This document shows positions 8,400 to 17,267 of a stretch of 64,000 nucleotides of DNA, one piece after another (the stretch's first letter is position 1; every line of letters starts with the position of its first letter). A program made the position numbers and the translations under genes. The notes beneath the pieces were generated by a model, which saw only the letters and a list, made by a program, of their open reading frames with translations, searched no databases and was not told where the DNA came from. Origin of the DNA: JASHPR01 sp963795055 (GTDB lineage: Bacteria > Actinomycetota > Actinomycetes > Streptosporangiales > Streptosporangiaceae); contig CAWCGJ010000036.1 in the NCBI GenBank assembly GCA_963795055.1, positions 1-64,000 on the forward strand, given 5' to 3'.

Positions 8400-9032
8400 A
8401 TGCCACACGCAAATCCGAATCGTTCCAAGCGGCTCGACCCGCGGTTGCCGCTCGTCCTCGACACCCGGACCCTCGGCTCCGGCGCCTCGCGCACCGTGAC
8501 CATAACGGCCTCGGCTCCCGCTAACCTGGGAGTCGAGCTGGTCAGCGTGCCCGAAGGAGCCGAGCTCGAGCTGGATGTCGAGCTCGAGAGGGTCACCGAG
8601 GGCGTGCTGGTGACCGGCACCGTGCGGGCGCCGCTGGTCGGCGAGTGCGCGCGGTGCCTGGACATGTTCGCCTCCGCGACCGAGGTCCGGTTCACCGAGT
8701 TGTTCACCCACGAGGCGGGCGACGACGACGCCGACGGGTATCTTCTGGACGGGGACCTGCTCGACCTCGAGCCGGCCCTGCGCGACGCGCTGGTGCTCGA
8801 GCTGCCGCTTGCGCCGCTGTGCGCCGAGGACTGTCCGGGGCTGTGTTCGGAGTGCGGCGTGCGGCTGGCCGACGCGGGAGCCGGGCACGGCCACGCCGAT
8901 GCAGACACGGATCAGACACCGGACGGGACTCCCGTGCCGGAGATAAGTCAGACACCGGACGGGACTCCCGTGCCGGAGATAAGTCAGACACCGGACGGGA
9001 TGCCCGTGCCGGAGACAAGAAAGGAGCGCTGA
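8400..9032 (+). CDS. DUF177 (YceD-like) protein
   Basis: A 210-residue member of the DUF177/YceD family, usually encoded just before rpmF and thought to act in rRNA or ribosome assembly. Landmarks are PLVGECARCLDMF and LAPLCAEDCPGLCSECG, the latter a probable zinc-binding cysteine set. The family normally ends soon after this cysteine cluster. Here a tail of about 50 residues follows, built from three copies of a 12-residue repeat (QTPDGTPVPEIS). The stop is one base before the rpmF start. Confidence 0.88.
   Translation: MPHANPNRSKRLDPRLPLVLDTRTLGSGASRTVTITASAPANLGVELVSVPEGAELELDVELERVTEGVLVTGTVRAPLVGECARCLDMFASATEVRFTELFTHEAGDDDADGYLLDGDLLDLEPALRDALVLELPLAPLCAEDCPGLCSECGVRLADAGAGHGHADADTDQTPDGTPVPEISQTPDGTPVPEISQTPDGMPVPETRKER
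8913..9020 (+). repeat. Three 36-bp direct repeats in the DUF177 gene tail
   Basis: Three adjacent 36-base units begin at 8913, 8949 and 8985. The first two are identical. The third differs at a few positions and runs into the end of the gene. The unit keeps the reading frame and encodes QTPDGTPVPEIS. Near-identity indicates recent duplication. Confidence 0.95.
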
Positions 9033-9033
9033 C

Positions 9034-9210
9034 GTGGCGGTCCCCAAGCGGAGAATGTCGCGCAGTAATACCCGGTCACGCCGGGCCCAGTGGAAGACCA
9101 CGGCGCCGCAGCTCGTGACCTGCCCTCAGTGCCGCGACCCCAAGCTGCCTCACACGGCCTGCCCGACCTGCGGTACCTACAACCGGCGCCAGGTGATCAA
9201 CCCCTCCTGA
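9034..9210 (+). CDS. rpmF: 50S ribosomal protein L32
   Basis: A 58-residue L32 that begins with GTG at 9034 (MAVPKRRMSRSNTRSRRAQW) and ends RRQVINPS. It carries the zinc-binding pairs CPQC and CPTC of the C+ form. GAAAGGAG lies just upstream and overlaps the end of the DUF177 gene, so the two are translationally coupled. The position before rnc is standard. Confidence 0.97.
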   Translation: MAVPKRRMSRSNTRSRRAQWKTTAPQLVTCPQCRDPKLPHTACPTCGTYNRRQVINPS

Positions 9211-9271
9211 CCCGCATCCTCACCGGATGCGCGGCACGGCAGCACGCGTGCCGCGGAAAGGAGGAAGCGTG

Positions 9272-10102
9272 ATGGCCGCATCAGGTGATGGCGGCGCAGC
9301 GGCGCCCGGCGCCACGAGGGTCGAGGCCGCCGAGTTGCCGGGCGCCCTCGGGGTGCCGCTGGGCGCGGCGCTGCTTGAGCGAGCCCTCACCCACCGCTCG
9401 TTCGCGTACGAGAACGGCGGTCTGCCGACCAACGAGCGGCTGGAGTTCCTCGGCGACTCGGTGCTCGGCCTGATCATCACCGACACGCTGTACCGCGAGT
9501 ACCCCGACCTGCCCGAGGGGCAGCTGGCCAAGCTGCGAGCGGCGGTGGTCAACATGCGCGCGCTGGCCGGGGTGGCCCGCGGGCTCCGGCTCGGCGACTA
9601 CGTACGGCTCGGCAAGGGCGAGGAGGGCACCGGCGGCCGGGACAAGGCGTCGATACTCGCCGACACGCTGGAGGCCCTGCTGGGCGCGGTCTACCTGGAC
9701 TGCGGGCTGAACGAGGCCGACGCGCTGGTGCACCGGCTGTTCGACCCGGTGATCGCCATCTCGGCCCGGCTGGGCGCGGGCCTGGACTGGAAGACATCGC
9801 TGCAGGAGCTGACCGCGGCCGAGATGCTCGGCGTGCCCGAGTACCACGTCGAGGAGAGCGGGCCCGACCACCAGAAGTCCTTCCGCGCCTCGGTCAGGAT
9901 CGGCGGGCACACCTACGGCGAGGGCGAGGGGCGCTCGAAGAAGGAAGCCGAGCAGCAGGCCGCGGAGGCGGCGTGGACGTCGATCACCAAGCGGCAGTCC
10001 GCGGTGTCGCCTGCCGCCGACGGCGATGCCCCGGAGGGGAACCCTGACGAAGGGACCGCCGGGCGACCCGTCGACGGCCACGGCCCGCAGCAGCGGAGCT
10101 AG
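9272..10102 (+). CDS. rnc: Ribonuclease III
   Basis: RNase III cuts double-stranded RNA and processes rRNA precursors. The 276-residue product has the catalytic signature NERLEFLGDSVLG, the second acidic box DTLEALLGAVYLDCG, and a C-terminal dsRNA-binding domain (DWKTSLQELTA through GEGRSKKEAEQQAAEAAW). ATG 9272 is chosen because AGGAGG lies 7 bases before it; GTG 9269 is an alternative. The N- and C-terminal tails are low-complexity. mutM follows after 2 bases. Confidence 0.95.
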   Translation: MAASGDGGAAAPGATRVEAAELPGALGVPLGAALLERALTHRSFAYENGGLPTNERLEFLGDSVLGLIITDTLYREYPDLPEGQLAKLRAAVVNMRALAGVARGLRLGDYVRLGKGEEGTGGRDKASILADTLEALLGAVYLDCGLNEADALVHRLFDPVIAISARLGAGLDWKTSLQELTAAEMLGVPEYHVEESGPDHQKSFRASVRIGGHTYGEGEGRSKKEAEQQAAEAAWTSITKRQSAVSPAADGDAPEGNPDEGTAGRPVDGHGPQQRS

Positions 10103-10104
10103 GC

Positions 10105-10953
10105 GTGCCCGAGCTCCCCGAAGTCGAGATCGTCCGGCGCGGCCTCGAGCGGCACGTCGTCGGCCGCACCATCGACTTGGTGCAGCTCCGGCATCCCCGC
10201 GCGCTGCGCCGGCACCTGGCCGGCCCCGACGATTTCGCCGCGGCCGTGAAGGGACGCCGGGTCACGGGCGCGCTGCGTCGGGGAAAGTACCTGTGGCTCC
10301 CGGTGGAGGAGGACGCGCTGCTCGCTCACCTCGGCATGAGCGGCCAGCTGCTCGTCGGCGACCCGTCCCGCCCGCTGACCCCGCATGTCAGGGTCCGCTT
10401 CACCTTCACCGACTCCGGACCCGATCTGAGGTTCAGTGACCAGCGGACGTTTGGCCACCTGTCACTCGTGGAAGGTGGGGCGGTCATGCCCGCCCCCATC
10501 GCGCACATCGCTCCCGACCCGCTGGAGCCCGCCTTCGACCTAGCGGCCGTCTCAGCCCGGATCCGCAGCCGCCGCACCGGTATCAAGCGCGCCCTGCTCG
10601 ACCAGTCGCTGGTCAGCGGCATCGGCAACATCTACGCTGACGAGGCCCTGTGGCGGGCACGGCTGCACTGGGCGCGCCCGTCGCAGCGGCTGCGGCCCGC
10701 CGAAATCTCCCGGCTCTTCGCGTCGGTCCGGGAGGTCTTCGACGAGTCGCTCAGCGCCGGCGGGACCACGTTCGACAGCCTGTACGTCAACGTGAACGGG
10801 GAGAGCGGCTACTTCGAGCGGTCGCTGAACGTGTACGGGCGGGCCGGCCTGCCGTGCCGCCGGTGCGGGACGCCGGTGCGGCGCGACCCGTTCATGAACA
10901 GGTCCGCGTTCAGCTGCCCGAAGTGCCAGCCACGCCCTCGGCCGAGGCCTTGA
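10105..10953 (+). CDS. mutM: Formamidopyrimidine-DNA glycosylase
   Basis: MutM (Fpg) removes 8-oxoguanine and ring-opened purines and cleaves the abasic site. The 282-residue product starts PELPEVE with the catalytic Pro-2 and Glu-3 after Met removal. It has the RRGKYLWL lysine, the helix-two-turn-helix region (DQSLVSGIGNIYADEALW), and a C-terminal zinc finger of four cysteines (CRRCG and CPKC). GTG 10105 is fixed by the invariant N-terminus. The stop overlaps possible acyP starts. Confidence 0.96.
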   Translation: MPELPEVEIVRRGLERHVVGRTIDLVQLRHPRALRRHLAGPDDFAAAVKGRRVTGALRRGKYLWLPVEEDALLAHLGMSGQLLVGDPSRPLTPHVRVRFTFTDSGPDLRFSDQRTFGHLSLVEGGAVMPAPIAHIAPDPLEPAFDLAAVSARIRSRRTGIKRALLDQSLVSGIGNIYADEALWRARLHWARPSQRLRPAEISRLFASVREVFDESLSAGGTTFDSLYVNVNGESGYFERSLNVYGRAGLPCRRCGTPVRRDPFMNRSAFSCPKCQPRPRPRP

Positions 10954-11234
10954 TCCCGGGCGAGCAGGCCCGGCTCACCGCGTGGGTGGAGGGCCGGGTT
11001 CAGGGTGTCGGCTTCCGGTGGTGGGCGCGGGCCGGGGCGCTGGAACTGGGCCTCGCGGGGTGGGCCGAGAACCTTGAGGACGGCCGGGTGCGGGTGGTCG
11101 TCGAAGGCGCCTCGGCGAGCTGCGCCAAGCTGCTCGCCCTGCTGGAGGGGACGGAGACCCCCGGACGTGTCGTCAGGGTGACGCACCGGTGGGACGAGCC
11201 GCGCGGCGACCTCTCTGGCTTTGCCGAGAGGTGA
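10923..11234 (+). CDS. acyP: Acylphosphatase
   Basis: A small enzyme hydrolysing carboxyl-phosphate bonds. It has the active-site loop EGRVQGVGFRWW, with the catalytic Arg, and GWAENLEDGRV, with the catalytic Asn. It ends LSGFAER. The start is uncertain: GTG 10923 overlaps the 3' end of mutM by about 30 bases and gives 103 residues, and TTG 10950 overlaps the mutM stop and gives about 94 residues, nearer the family length. Overlap with mutM suggests translational coupling. Confidence 0.88.
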   Translation: MPATPSAEALIPGEQARLTAWVEGRVQGVGFRWWARAGALELGLAGWAENLEDGRVRVVVEGASASCAKLLALLEGTETPGRVVRVTHRWDEPRGDLSGFAER

Positions 11235-11406
11235 GCGTTAACATTGCGGTGACCGGCATTCCGGGCGTGACCTGGGCAATCGTCAACTTGACCGGATACC
11301 CGTCCCGGTGGGACCATGGATTCGTTACCCACGCGCGCAAGGCTTCGCTTCTTCGCGTCTGTGCATGCGCGCCCACTCTGGTCACTCAGTGTGGAGGACC
11401 TCACAA

Positions 11407-11595
11407 ATGGCGAAGGCTCTATATGGCCACGTCGGCGGCCCGGATCCGCGCATGGTCTCAGAGATGCGCCGCCTGCAACAGCGAGTACGCGATCTCGAAG
11501 CAGAGCTTGCCAGGCTGCACGAGGAGAACGACGTGCTTACCGCGGAGGCGGATCACGACCTGCTGATTCCGGTTCGCGAGCCCGCGCTCACCTGA
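11407..11595 (+). CDS. Small conserved actinobacterial coiled-coil protein
   Basis: A 62-residue protein, MAKALYGHVGGPDPRMV followed by a heptad-like segment (EMRRLQQRVRDLEAELARLHEEN) and a C-terminus ending PALT. I recall near-identical small proteins in other actinomycetes between the mutM and smc regions, so it is real although its function is unknown. GGAGG lies about 12 bases upstream of the ATG. A strong hairpin terminator follows immediately. Confidence 0.82.
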   Translation: MAKALYGHVGGPDPRMVSEMRRLQQRVRDLEAELARLHEENDVLTAEADHDLLIPVREPALT

Positions 11596-11620
11596 CGAGC
11601 GCTGGCTGGCCGCGACAACG

Positions 11621-11648
11621 GAGGGACGCCTGAGAGCAGGCGTCCCTC
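11621..11648 (+). terminator. Intrinsic hairpin terminator after the coiled-coil gene
   Basis: A perfect 12-bp stem, GAGGGACGCCTG with CAGGCGTCCCTC, encloses a four-base loop. It starts 26 bases after the stop codon of the small coiled-coil gene. A modest pyrimidine stretch (CTTGCCTTC) follows instead of a full U-tract, as is common in high-GC actinobacteria. Confidence 0.8.
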
Positions 11649-12071
11649 TTGCCTTCGTTGCCTACCACTCCAGCCTTCCCCATCACTCCAGTCTCTAACC
11701 GCCTCACCCGGCTGCATTTACTTCTTCCGCCCCAGCCGTGTCTTGGCGCGTACCGGTATCCCGGTAGCTGACACGCGCGAAGAACAACTCGGCCACCGGA
11801 ATCATGAGACCGCGCCCCTGAGCGGCCTCCGGTTCCTGGTCCAGCTTCATATCGGAGGCCGGCGGCCACCTCGTAAACGGGGATAAAACGGGCTGGCCAC
11901 GGCGGGCCGCCGCTGGAATCCACGGGACTGACACCGGCGCACGGTAATGTGCGGTCGAGCGCAGCCGCCGTCCTTGGCCGAGTCGGCCGCTTAGCCCGAG
12001 GGCCGGGGGAAGCGTAGTCAGGCGCGGCGTGGCCGATGGGTGGCGTGATCTCAGAGGAGGAGAGCCGGCAG
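11649..12071. other. Non-coding stretch before smc
   Basis: About 420 bases between the terminator and smc. I see no gene I recognise. Several antisense frames are open here, the best being 11704-11934 on the minus strand (76 codons, with a segment MIPVAELFFARVSYRDTG), but none has a convincing ribosome site or family match. The smc promoter should lie here; I could not pick a clear -10/-35 pair. Confidence 0.5.
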
Positions 12072-15000
12072 GTGTACCTGAAAGCGCTCACGCTGCGCGG
12101 GTTCAAGTCCTTCGCCTCGGCCACCTCGCTGCGGTTCGAGCAGGGGATCACCTGTGTCGTCGGCCCGAACGGGTCGGGCAAGTCCAACGTGGTCGACGCG
12201 TTCTCCTGGGTCATGGGCGAGCAGGGCGTCAAGCCGCTGCGCGGCGGCAAGATGGAGGACGTCGTATTCGCGGGGACCGCGGGACGGCCGCCGCTGGGCC
12301 GGGCCGAGGTCACGCTGACCATCGACAACAGCGACGGGGCGCTGCCGATCGACTACGCCGAGGTCACGATCAGCCGGCTGCTGTTCCGGTCCGGCCAGAG
12401 CGAGTACGCGATCAACGGGAACCAGTGCCGGCTGCTCGACGTGCAGGAACTGCTCTCCGACACCGGCCTGGGCCGGGAGATGCACGTGATCGTGGGCCAG
12501 GGCCAGCTCGATCAGGTGCTGAACGCCGGCCCTGACGCGCGGCGGGCGCTGATCGAGGAGGCCGCCGGGGTCCTCAAGCACCGCAGGCGCAAGGAGAAGG
12601 CGCTGCGCAAGCTCGAGGCGATGCAGGCCAACCTGACCCGGCTGGTCGACCTGACCGCGGAGATCGGGCGCCGGCTCAAGCCGCTCGGGCGGCAGGCCGA
12701 GATCGCCCGCAAGGCGGCGGTGATCCAGGCTGACCTGCGCGACGCCCGGCTGCGGCTGCTGGCCGACGATTACGCCACGCTCGCCGCCGAACTCGAGCGC
12801 GACGAGTCCGATGAGGCGGCCACGGCGGCGCGCCGCGTTGCGCTGGAGGCCGGCCTGGCGCAGGCCCGCGACGCCGAGGCCGCGCTGGAGAGCGCCGAGC
12901 AGCAGCACGCGCCACGCCTTGCCGCAGCCCAGGAGGCATTCTTCGGGCTATCCAGCCTTTCCGAGCGGCTACGCGGCGTGCTCAGCCTGGCCAGCGAACG
13001 GCACCGGCACCTTTCGGCTCCTCCGGAGCCGCAGCGGCCCGGCCGGGACCCCGACGAGCTTGACGCGGAGGCCGCCGCGCTGCGCGAGCAGGAGGAGGAG
13101 CTGCGGCGGCGGCTGGGCGCCGCGCGGGATCAGCTGGGCGCGGTCGTGACCAAGCGGACGGAGGCCGAGGCGGCCCTGGCCGAGACCGAGCGGCGGCTCG
13201 CCGACCAGGCCCGCGCGGCGGTCCAGCGCGCCGAGCGGCTCGCCCGGCTGCGCAGCCAGGTCGGGGCCGCCCGGAGCAGGCTGGCCGCGGCCCAGGAGGA
13301 GGCGGGCAGGCTGGCCTCCGCCTACGAGCAGGCCCGCTCGCGCGCCGAGCAAGCCCAGCACGAGTACGGCGAGCTGCAGGACGTGGTCGCCGGCCGCGAG
13401 CAGGGCCGTGCCGACCTGGCCGCCGCGTACGACAGCGCGGCCGCCGCGGTAGCCGAGGCCGCCGCCCGGGTGGTCCGGCTGCGCGCCGCCGAGCACGAAG
13501 CCAGCGACGCCCGGGCCGCGCTGCGGGCGCGGACACAGACCCTGCAGGAGGCGGTCAGGCGCGGCGCCGACGCATCCGGCGCGCTGCTGGCCGAGCCGCG
13601 GCGGTTCGCCGGGGTGCTCGGCAGTGTGGCCGACCTGCTGACCGTACGGGACGGTGCCGCCGACGCGATCGCGGCGGCCCTGGGCGCCGCCGCCACCGCG
13701 GTGGCCGTGGCCGACCTGGATACCGCCGTGACCATACTGGCCACGCTGAAGAGCGAGGATGCCGGGCAGGCGGCCCTGATGATCGCGGCCGCCGGGAACG
13801 GCCACAGGGCCGCGCACAGCAGCCATGGGGCCGCCGGGAACGGCCACGGGGCCGCTCCGAACGGCCACGGGGCCGCCGCGAACGGCCACGGGGCCGCAGG
13901 CCACGGGGCCGTCGCCCATGGGGCTGCCGGTAATGGAGCTGTCGGCGGAATGGCGGTCGGCAACGGGACCGGCAGACTCCCAGGCCAGCTCGCCTCGCCT
14001 TCGGCTGAGTACGCTCTCGACCTCGTCCAGGCCCCGGGCGAGCTGGCCGGGACGGTCGAGCAGCTCCTGGCCGGGGTCCTGGTCGCCGCGGACCTGCGGC
14101 AGGGCCTGGAGCTCGTGCGGGCCGACCCGCGGCGGCGCGTGGTGACCAAGGACGGCGACCTGATCGGCGCGCACTGGGCGTGCGGGGGATCGGCGGGGGC
14201 GCAGAGCCTGCTCGGGCTGCGGGCCGCCGCCCAGGAATCGGCCGGGCAGCTGACCGAGGCCGAGCATCGTTGCCAGCTGGCCGAGCGGGAGCTGGCCGAC
14301 GCCGCCGAGGACGAAGACGCCGCGCGGCAGGTGCTGGCGGAGGCGCTCGCCGGACTGCAGGAGACCGACGCCGCGGCCGCCGAGACGTCGGGCAGGCTAG
14401 GGACGCTGGCCGGCGCCGCGCGGGCGGCGCAGGACGAGGCAGGCCGGCTGGCGGCCGCGATCGCGGCGGCGGAGCGGGCGCGGGAGAAGGACCTTGCCCA
14501 GCTGGCCGATCTGCAGGGCAGGCTGGCGGTCCAGGAGGCCGACGGCACGGGAGCCGAGGGCAGTCTCGCGGACGGCGCCGGGCCCGACAGCACCGTTGCT
14601 GACCGCGCGGGCGCGGACGGCACGGGGAACGATGCGAACGGCACGGGGAACAATAAGGACGCGCTGGCCGCGGCCGCCATGGTCGCGCGGAACGCCGAGA
14701 TGGAGGCCCGGCTCGAGGTCAGAACCGTGGAGGAACGGCTACGCGCCGTGGCAGGCCGCGGCGATGCGCTGGCGTCGGCCGCCGCGGCCGAGCGCCAGGC
14801 CATCCAGCGGGCCAAGGTCAGGGCCGTGCGCCGGGCGCAGGAGGCGAAGGTGGCCGCCGCGGTCGCCTCGGGGGCCACGATCGCGCTGGCCGCGATCGAG
14901 CGCTCCCGGGCCCTGGCTGACGCCGAGCGGCAGGCCGCCGAGCAAGCCAGCCACGGGCGCGACAGCGAGCTGAAGACCGTCAGGGCCAGGATCCGCGAGC

Positions 15001-15859
15001 TGGCGGCCCAGCTCGACGCCACGGTGAGCACGGCGCACGGCGCCGAGATCGAGCGGGCCACCCGCCGGATGAAGCTGGAGCAGGTCGCCGCGCGGGCCGC
15101 CGAGGAGTTCGGCATCGACACCGACGCGCTGGTCGCGGAGTACGGTCCCGAGGTCGGCATCCCGGCCGCGGAGGAGGGCCAGCCGCCGGTGCCCTACGAC
15201 CGCGCCGCGGCTGAGAAGCGGGCCCAGTCCGCGCAGCGCCTGCTCGACCAGCTGGGCAAGGTGAACCCGCTGGCCCTGGAGGAGTTCTCGGCGCTGGAAG
15301 AGCGGCACGCGTTCTTGTCGGCGCAGCTGGAGGACCTGAAGAAGACCCGGCGCGACCTGCTGACCGTGATCAAGGAGGTCGACGACCGGGTACAGCAGGT
15401 GTTCGCCTCGGCCTACGCGGACACGGCCCGGGAATTCGAGGACATCATCGGCCGGCTCTTCCCCGGGGGGACGGCAGGCTGATCCTCACCGAGCCCGACG
15501 ACCTGCTCGTCACCGGGATCGAGATCGAGGCCAGGCCGCCGGGAAAGAAGGTCAAGCGGCTGTCGCTGCTGTCTGGCGGCGAGCGCGCGCTGACCGCGAT
15601 CGCCTTCGTGGTCGCCATCTTCAAGGCCCGGCCGTCACCGTTCTACGTACTCGACGAGGTCGAGGCCGCGCTCGACGACTCCAACCTGCAGCGGCTGCTG
15701 CAGATCTTCGCCGAGCTCAGGGACAACTCGCAGCTGATCATCGTCACCCACCAGCAGCGAACCATGGAGGTCGCGGACACGCTGTACGGGATCAGCATGC
15801 GGGGCGACGGCGTGTCCACCGTGGTCAGCCAGCGGCTGCGAGAGCCGGAGAGCGCCTGA
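12072..15859 (+). CDS. smc: Chromosome partition protein SMC (one-base frameshift)
   Basis: SMC is the ATPase of the bacterial condensin and organises the chromosome. The N-terminus (LKALTLRGFKSFA) and Walker A GPNGSGKSN lie in one frame; long coiled coils flank a hinge. The frame hits a stop at 15480-15482 just after FPGG. The rest (GRLILTEPDDLL, signature LSGGER, Walker B FYVLDEVEAALDD) continues in the -1 frame to 15859. One extra G in the six-G run at 15465-15470 would restore a normal protein of about 1262 residues, so this is either a sequencing deletion or a real mutation. GTG 12072 is chosen from the family start; ATG 12036 is an alternative. The hinge holds a GHGAA-repeat insert, and a second Gly/Asp-rich insert lies in the C-terminal coiled coil. 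Confidence 0.92.
13793..13975 (+). repeat. Low-complexity repeat insertion in the SMC hinge
   Basis: Degenerate short repeats encode runs of NGHGAA and HGAAGNG, about 60 residues. They lie between hinge segments (before: AGQAALMIAA; after: YALDLVQAPGELAG). The nucleotide unit is about 18-24 bases (GCCACGGGGCCGC core). It stays in frame. Confidence 0.85.
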
Positions 15860-15905
15860 TCTGGCGGGCGCGGGCGCTGCGGGCGTCTGCGAGACTGGGA
15901 CGGTC

Positions 15906-17099
15906 ATGGAACTGCTGATAATCATCCTCGTCGTGATCGTCGTGGTCGGCGGTGCTGGCACGACACTCCTGGTCCGCTCCCGCCGCCGGGTGCCGCCGCT
16001 CGATCGGGCTCCGCGCTCCGACCAGGCCGTTGGCACCGCGGAAGCGCCCGCAGCCGCGGGTACCTCCCCGGCCGCAGAGGCGACCGAGACCGCCGAGCCA
16101 GAGGTGGGTGCCCTGCCGCCCGAGGTGGCCGCCCCGCCCCCCGCTCCCGTCGCGCCGGAGCTCGAGAAGCCGCCGCCGTCGGCCGGGCGGCTGGCCCGGC
16201 TGCGCGGCAGGCTGGCACGGTCGCAGTCCGCGCTGGGCGGCGTGCTGCTCAGCCTGCTCTCCTCCGGCCGCCTCGACGACGAGACGTGGGACGAGATCGA
16301 GGAGACGCTGATCACGGCCGACATGGGGGTCGCGCCAGCCCGGCAGGTGGTCGAAGACCTGCGCACCGAGGTCAAGGTGGCCGGAACGCGCGATCCCGAG
16401 GAAGTCAGGTCGCTGCTGAAGGGGGAGCTGCTGACCCAGGTCGGCACGGACATGGACCGGTCGCTGCACAGCGCCCGGCACGGCGACCGGCCCGCGGTCA
16501 TGCTCGTCGTCGGCGTCAACGGGACCGGGAAGACCACCACGTGCGCGAAGCTCGCGCGGGCCCTCATCGGTGACGGGCACAGCGTGCTGCTCGGCGCCGC
16601 GGACACGTTCCGCGCCGCGGCCGCTGACCAGCTGCAGACCTGGGGAGACCGGGTGGGCGCCCCGGTCGTCCGCTCCGACCGCGAGGGCGCCGACCCGGCC
16701 AGCGTGGCGTTCGACGCGGTCAACGAGGGCATCCAGCGCGGCATTGACGTGGTCATCGTGGACACGGCCGGACGGCTGCACACCAAGGCCGGGCTCATGG
16801 ACGAGCTGGGCAAGATCAAGCGGGTGATCTCCCGGCACGCCACCGTCGACGAGGTCCTGCTCGTTCTCGACGCCACCACGGGGCAGAACGGGCTGCGGCA
16901 GGGTCGCGTGTTCGCCGAGGTGGTCGACGTCACCGGGGTGGTCCTCACCAAGCTGGACGGCACCGCCAAGGGCGGGATCGTGATCGCCGTGCAGCGGGAA
17001 CTGGGCGTGCCGGTGAAGCTGGTCGGGCTCGGCGAGGGTCCCGACGACCTCGCGCCGTTCGATCCGGAGACGTTCGTCGACGCTATCGTCGGCAACTAG
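15906..17099 (+). CDS. ftsY: Signal recognition particle receptor FtsY
   Basis: FtsY is the membrane receptor that docks SRP-ribosome complexes at SecYEG. The 397-residue product begins with a hydrophobic anchor (MELLIIILVVIVVVGGAG), as is usual in actinobacteria. An acidic and Pro/Ala-rich linker to about residue 95 is followed by the NG domain: GVNGTGKTTTCAKLA (G1), DTFRAAAADQL, VDTAGRLHTK (G3), TKLDGTAKGG (G4) and GEGPDDLAPFD at the end. It lies 46 bases after smc, the usual arrangement. Confidence 0.96.
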   Translation: MELLIIILVVIVVVGGAGTTLLVRSRRRVPPLDRAPRSDQAVGTAEAPAAAGTSPAAEATETAEPEVGALPPEVAAPPPAPVAPELEKPPPSAGRLARLRGRLARSQSALGGVLLSLLSSGRLDDETWDEIEETLITADMGVAPARQVVEDLRTEVKVAGTRDPEEVRSLLKGELLTQVGTDMDRSLHSARHGDRPAVMLVVGVNGTGKTTTCAKLARALIGDGHSVLLGAADTFRAAAADQLQTWGDRVGAPVVRSDREGADPASVAFDAVNEGIQRGIDVVIVDTAGRLHTKAGLMDELGKIKRVISRHATVDEVLLVLDATTGQNGLRQGRVFAEVVDVTGVVLTKLDGTAKGGIVIAVQRELGVPVKLVGLGEGPDDLAPFDPETFVDAIVGN

Positions 17100-17267
17100 G
17101 ATTGCCTGCCTCCCACTACCCGCAGCCTTCGCCGCCGACCGGATAGCCTGGAATGCGGGCCCGCGACAGAGCAGACCGCGCGCCCGGCCGGCGTCTGCGG
17201 GCCGGGCGCAGGGGATCCGGCGCGCGCCCCATCAGCCACTAGCCATGCACGAGGACGGCAGCCAGAC

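Noticed and set aside
11588..12328. 246-codon minus-strand frame over the smc 5' end
   Set aside because: It overlaps the terminator, the intergenic gap and smc, and resembles no protein family.
15461..15482. Programmed -1 frameshifting in smc
   Set aside because: The run C-GGG-GGG does not allow full re-pairing in the P site, no stimulatory structure is evident, and SMC is not known to use recoding. A missing base is simpler.
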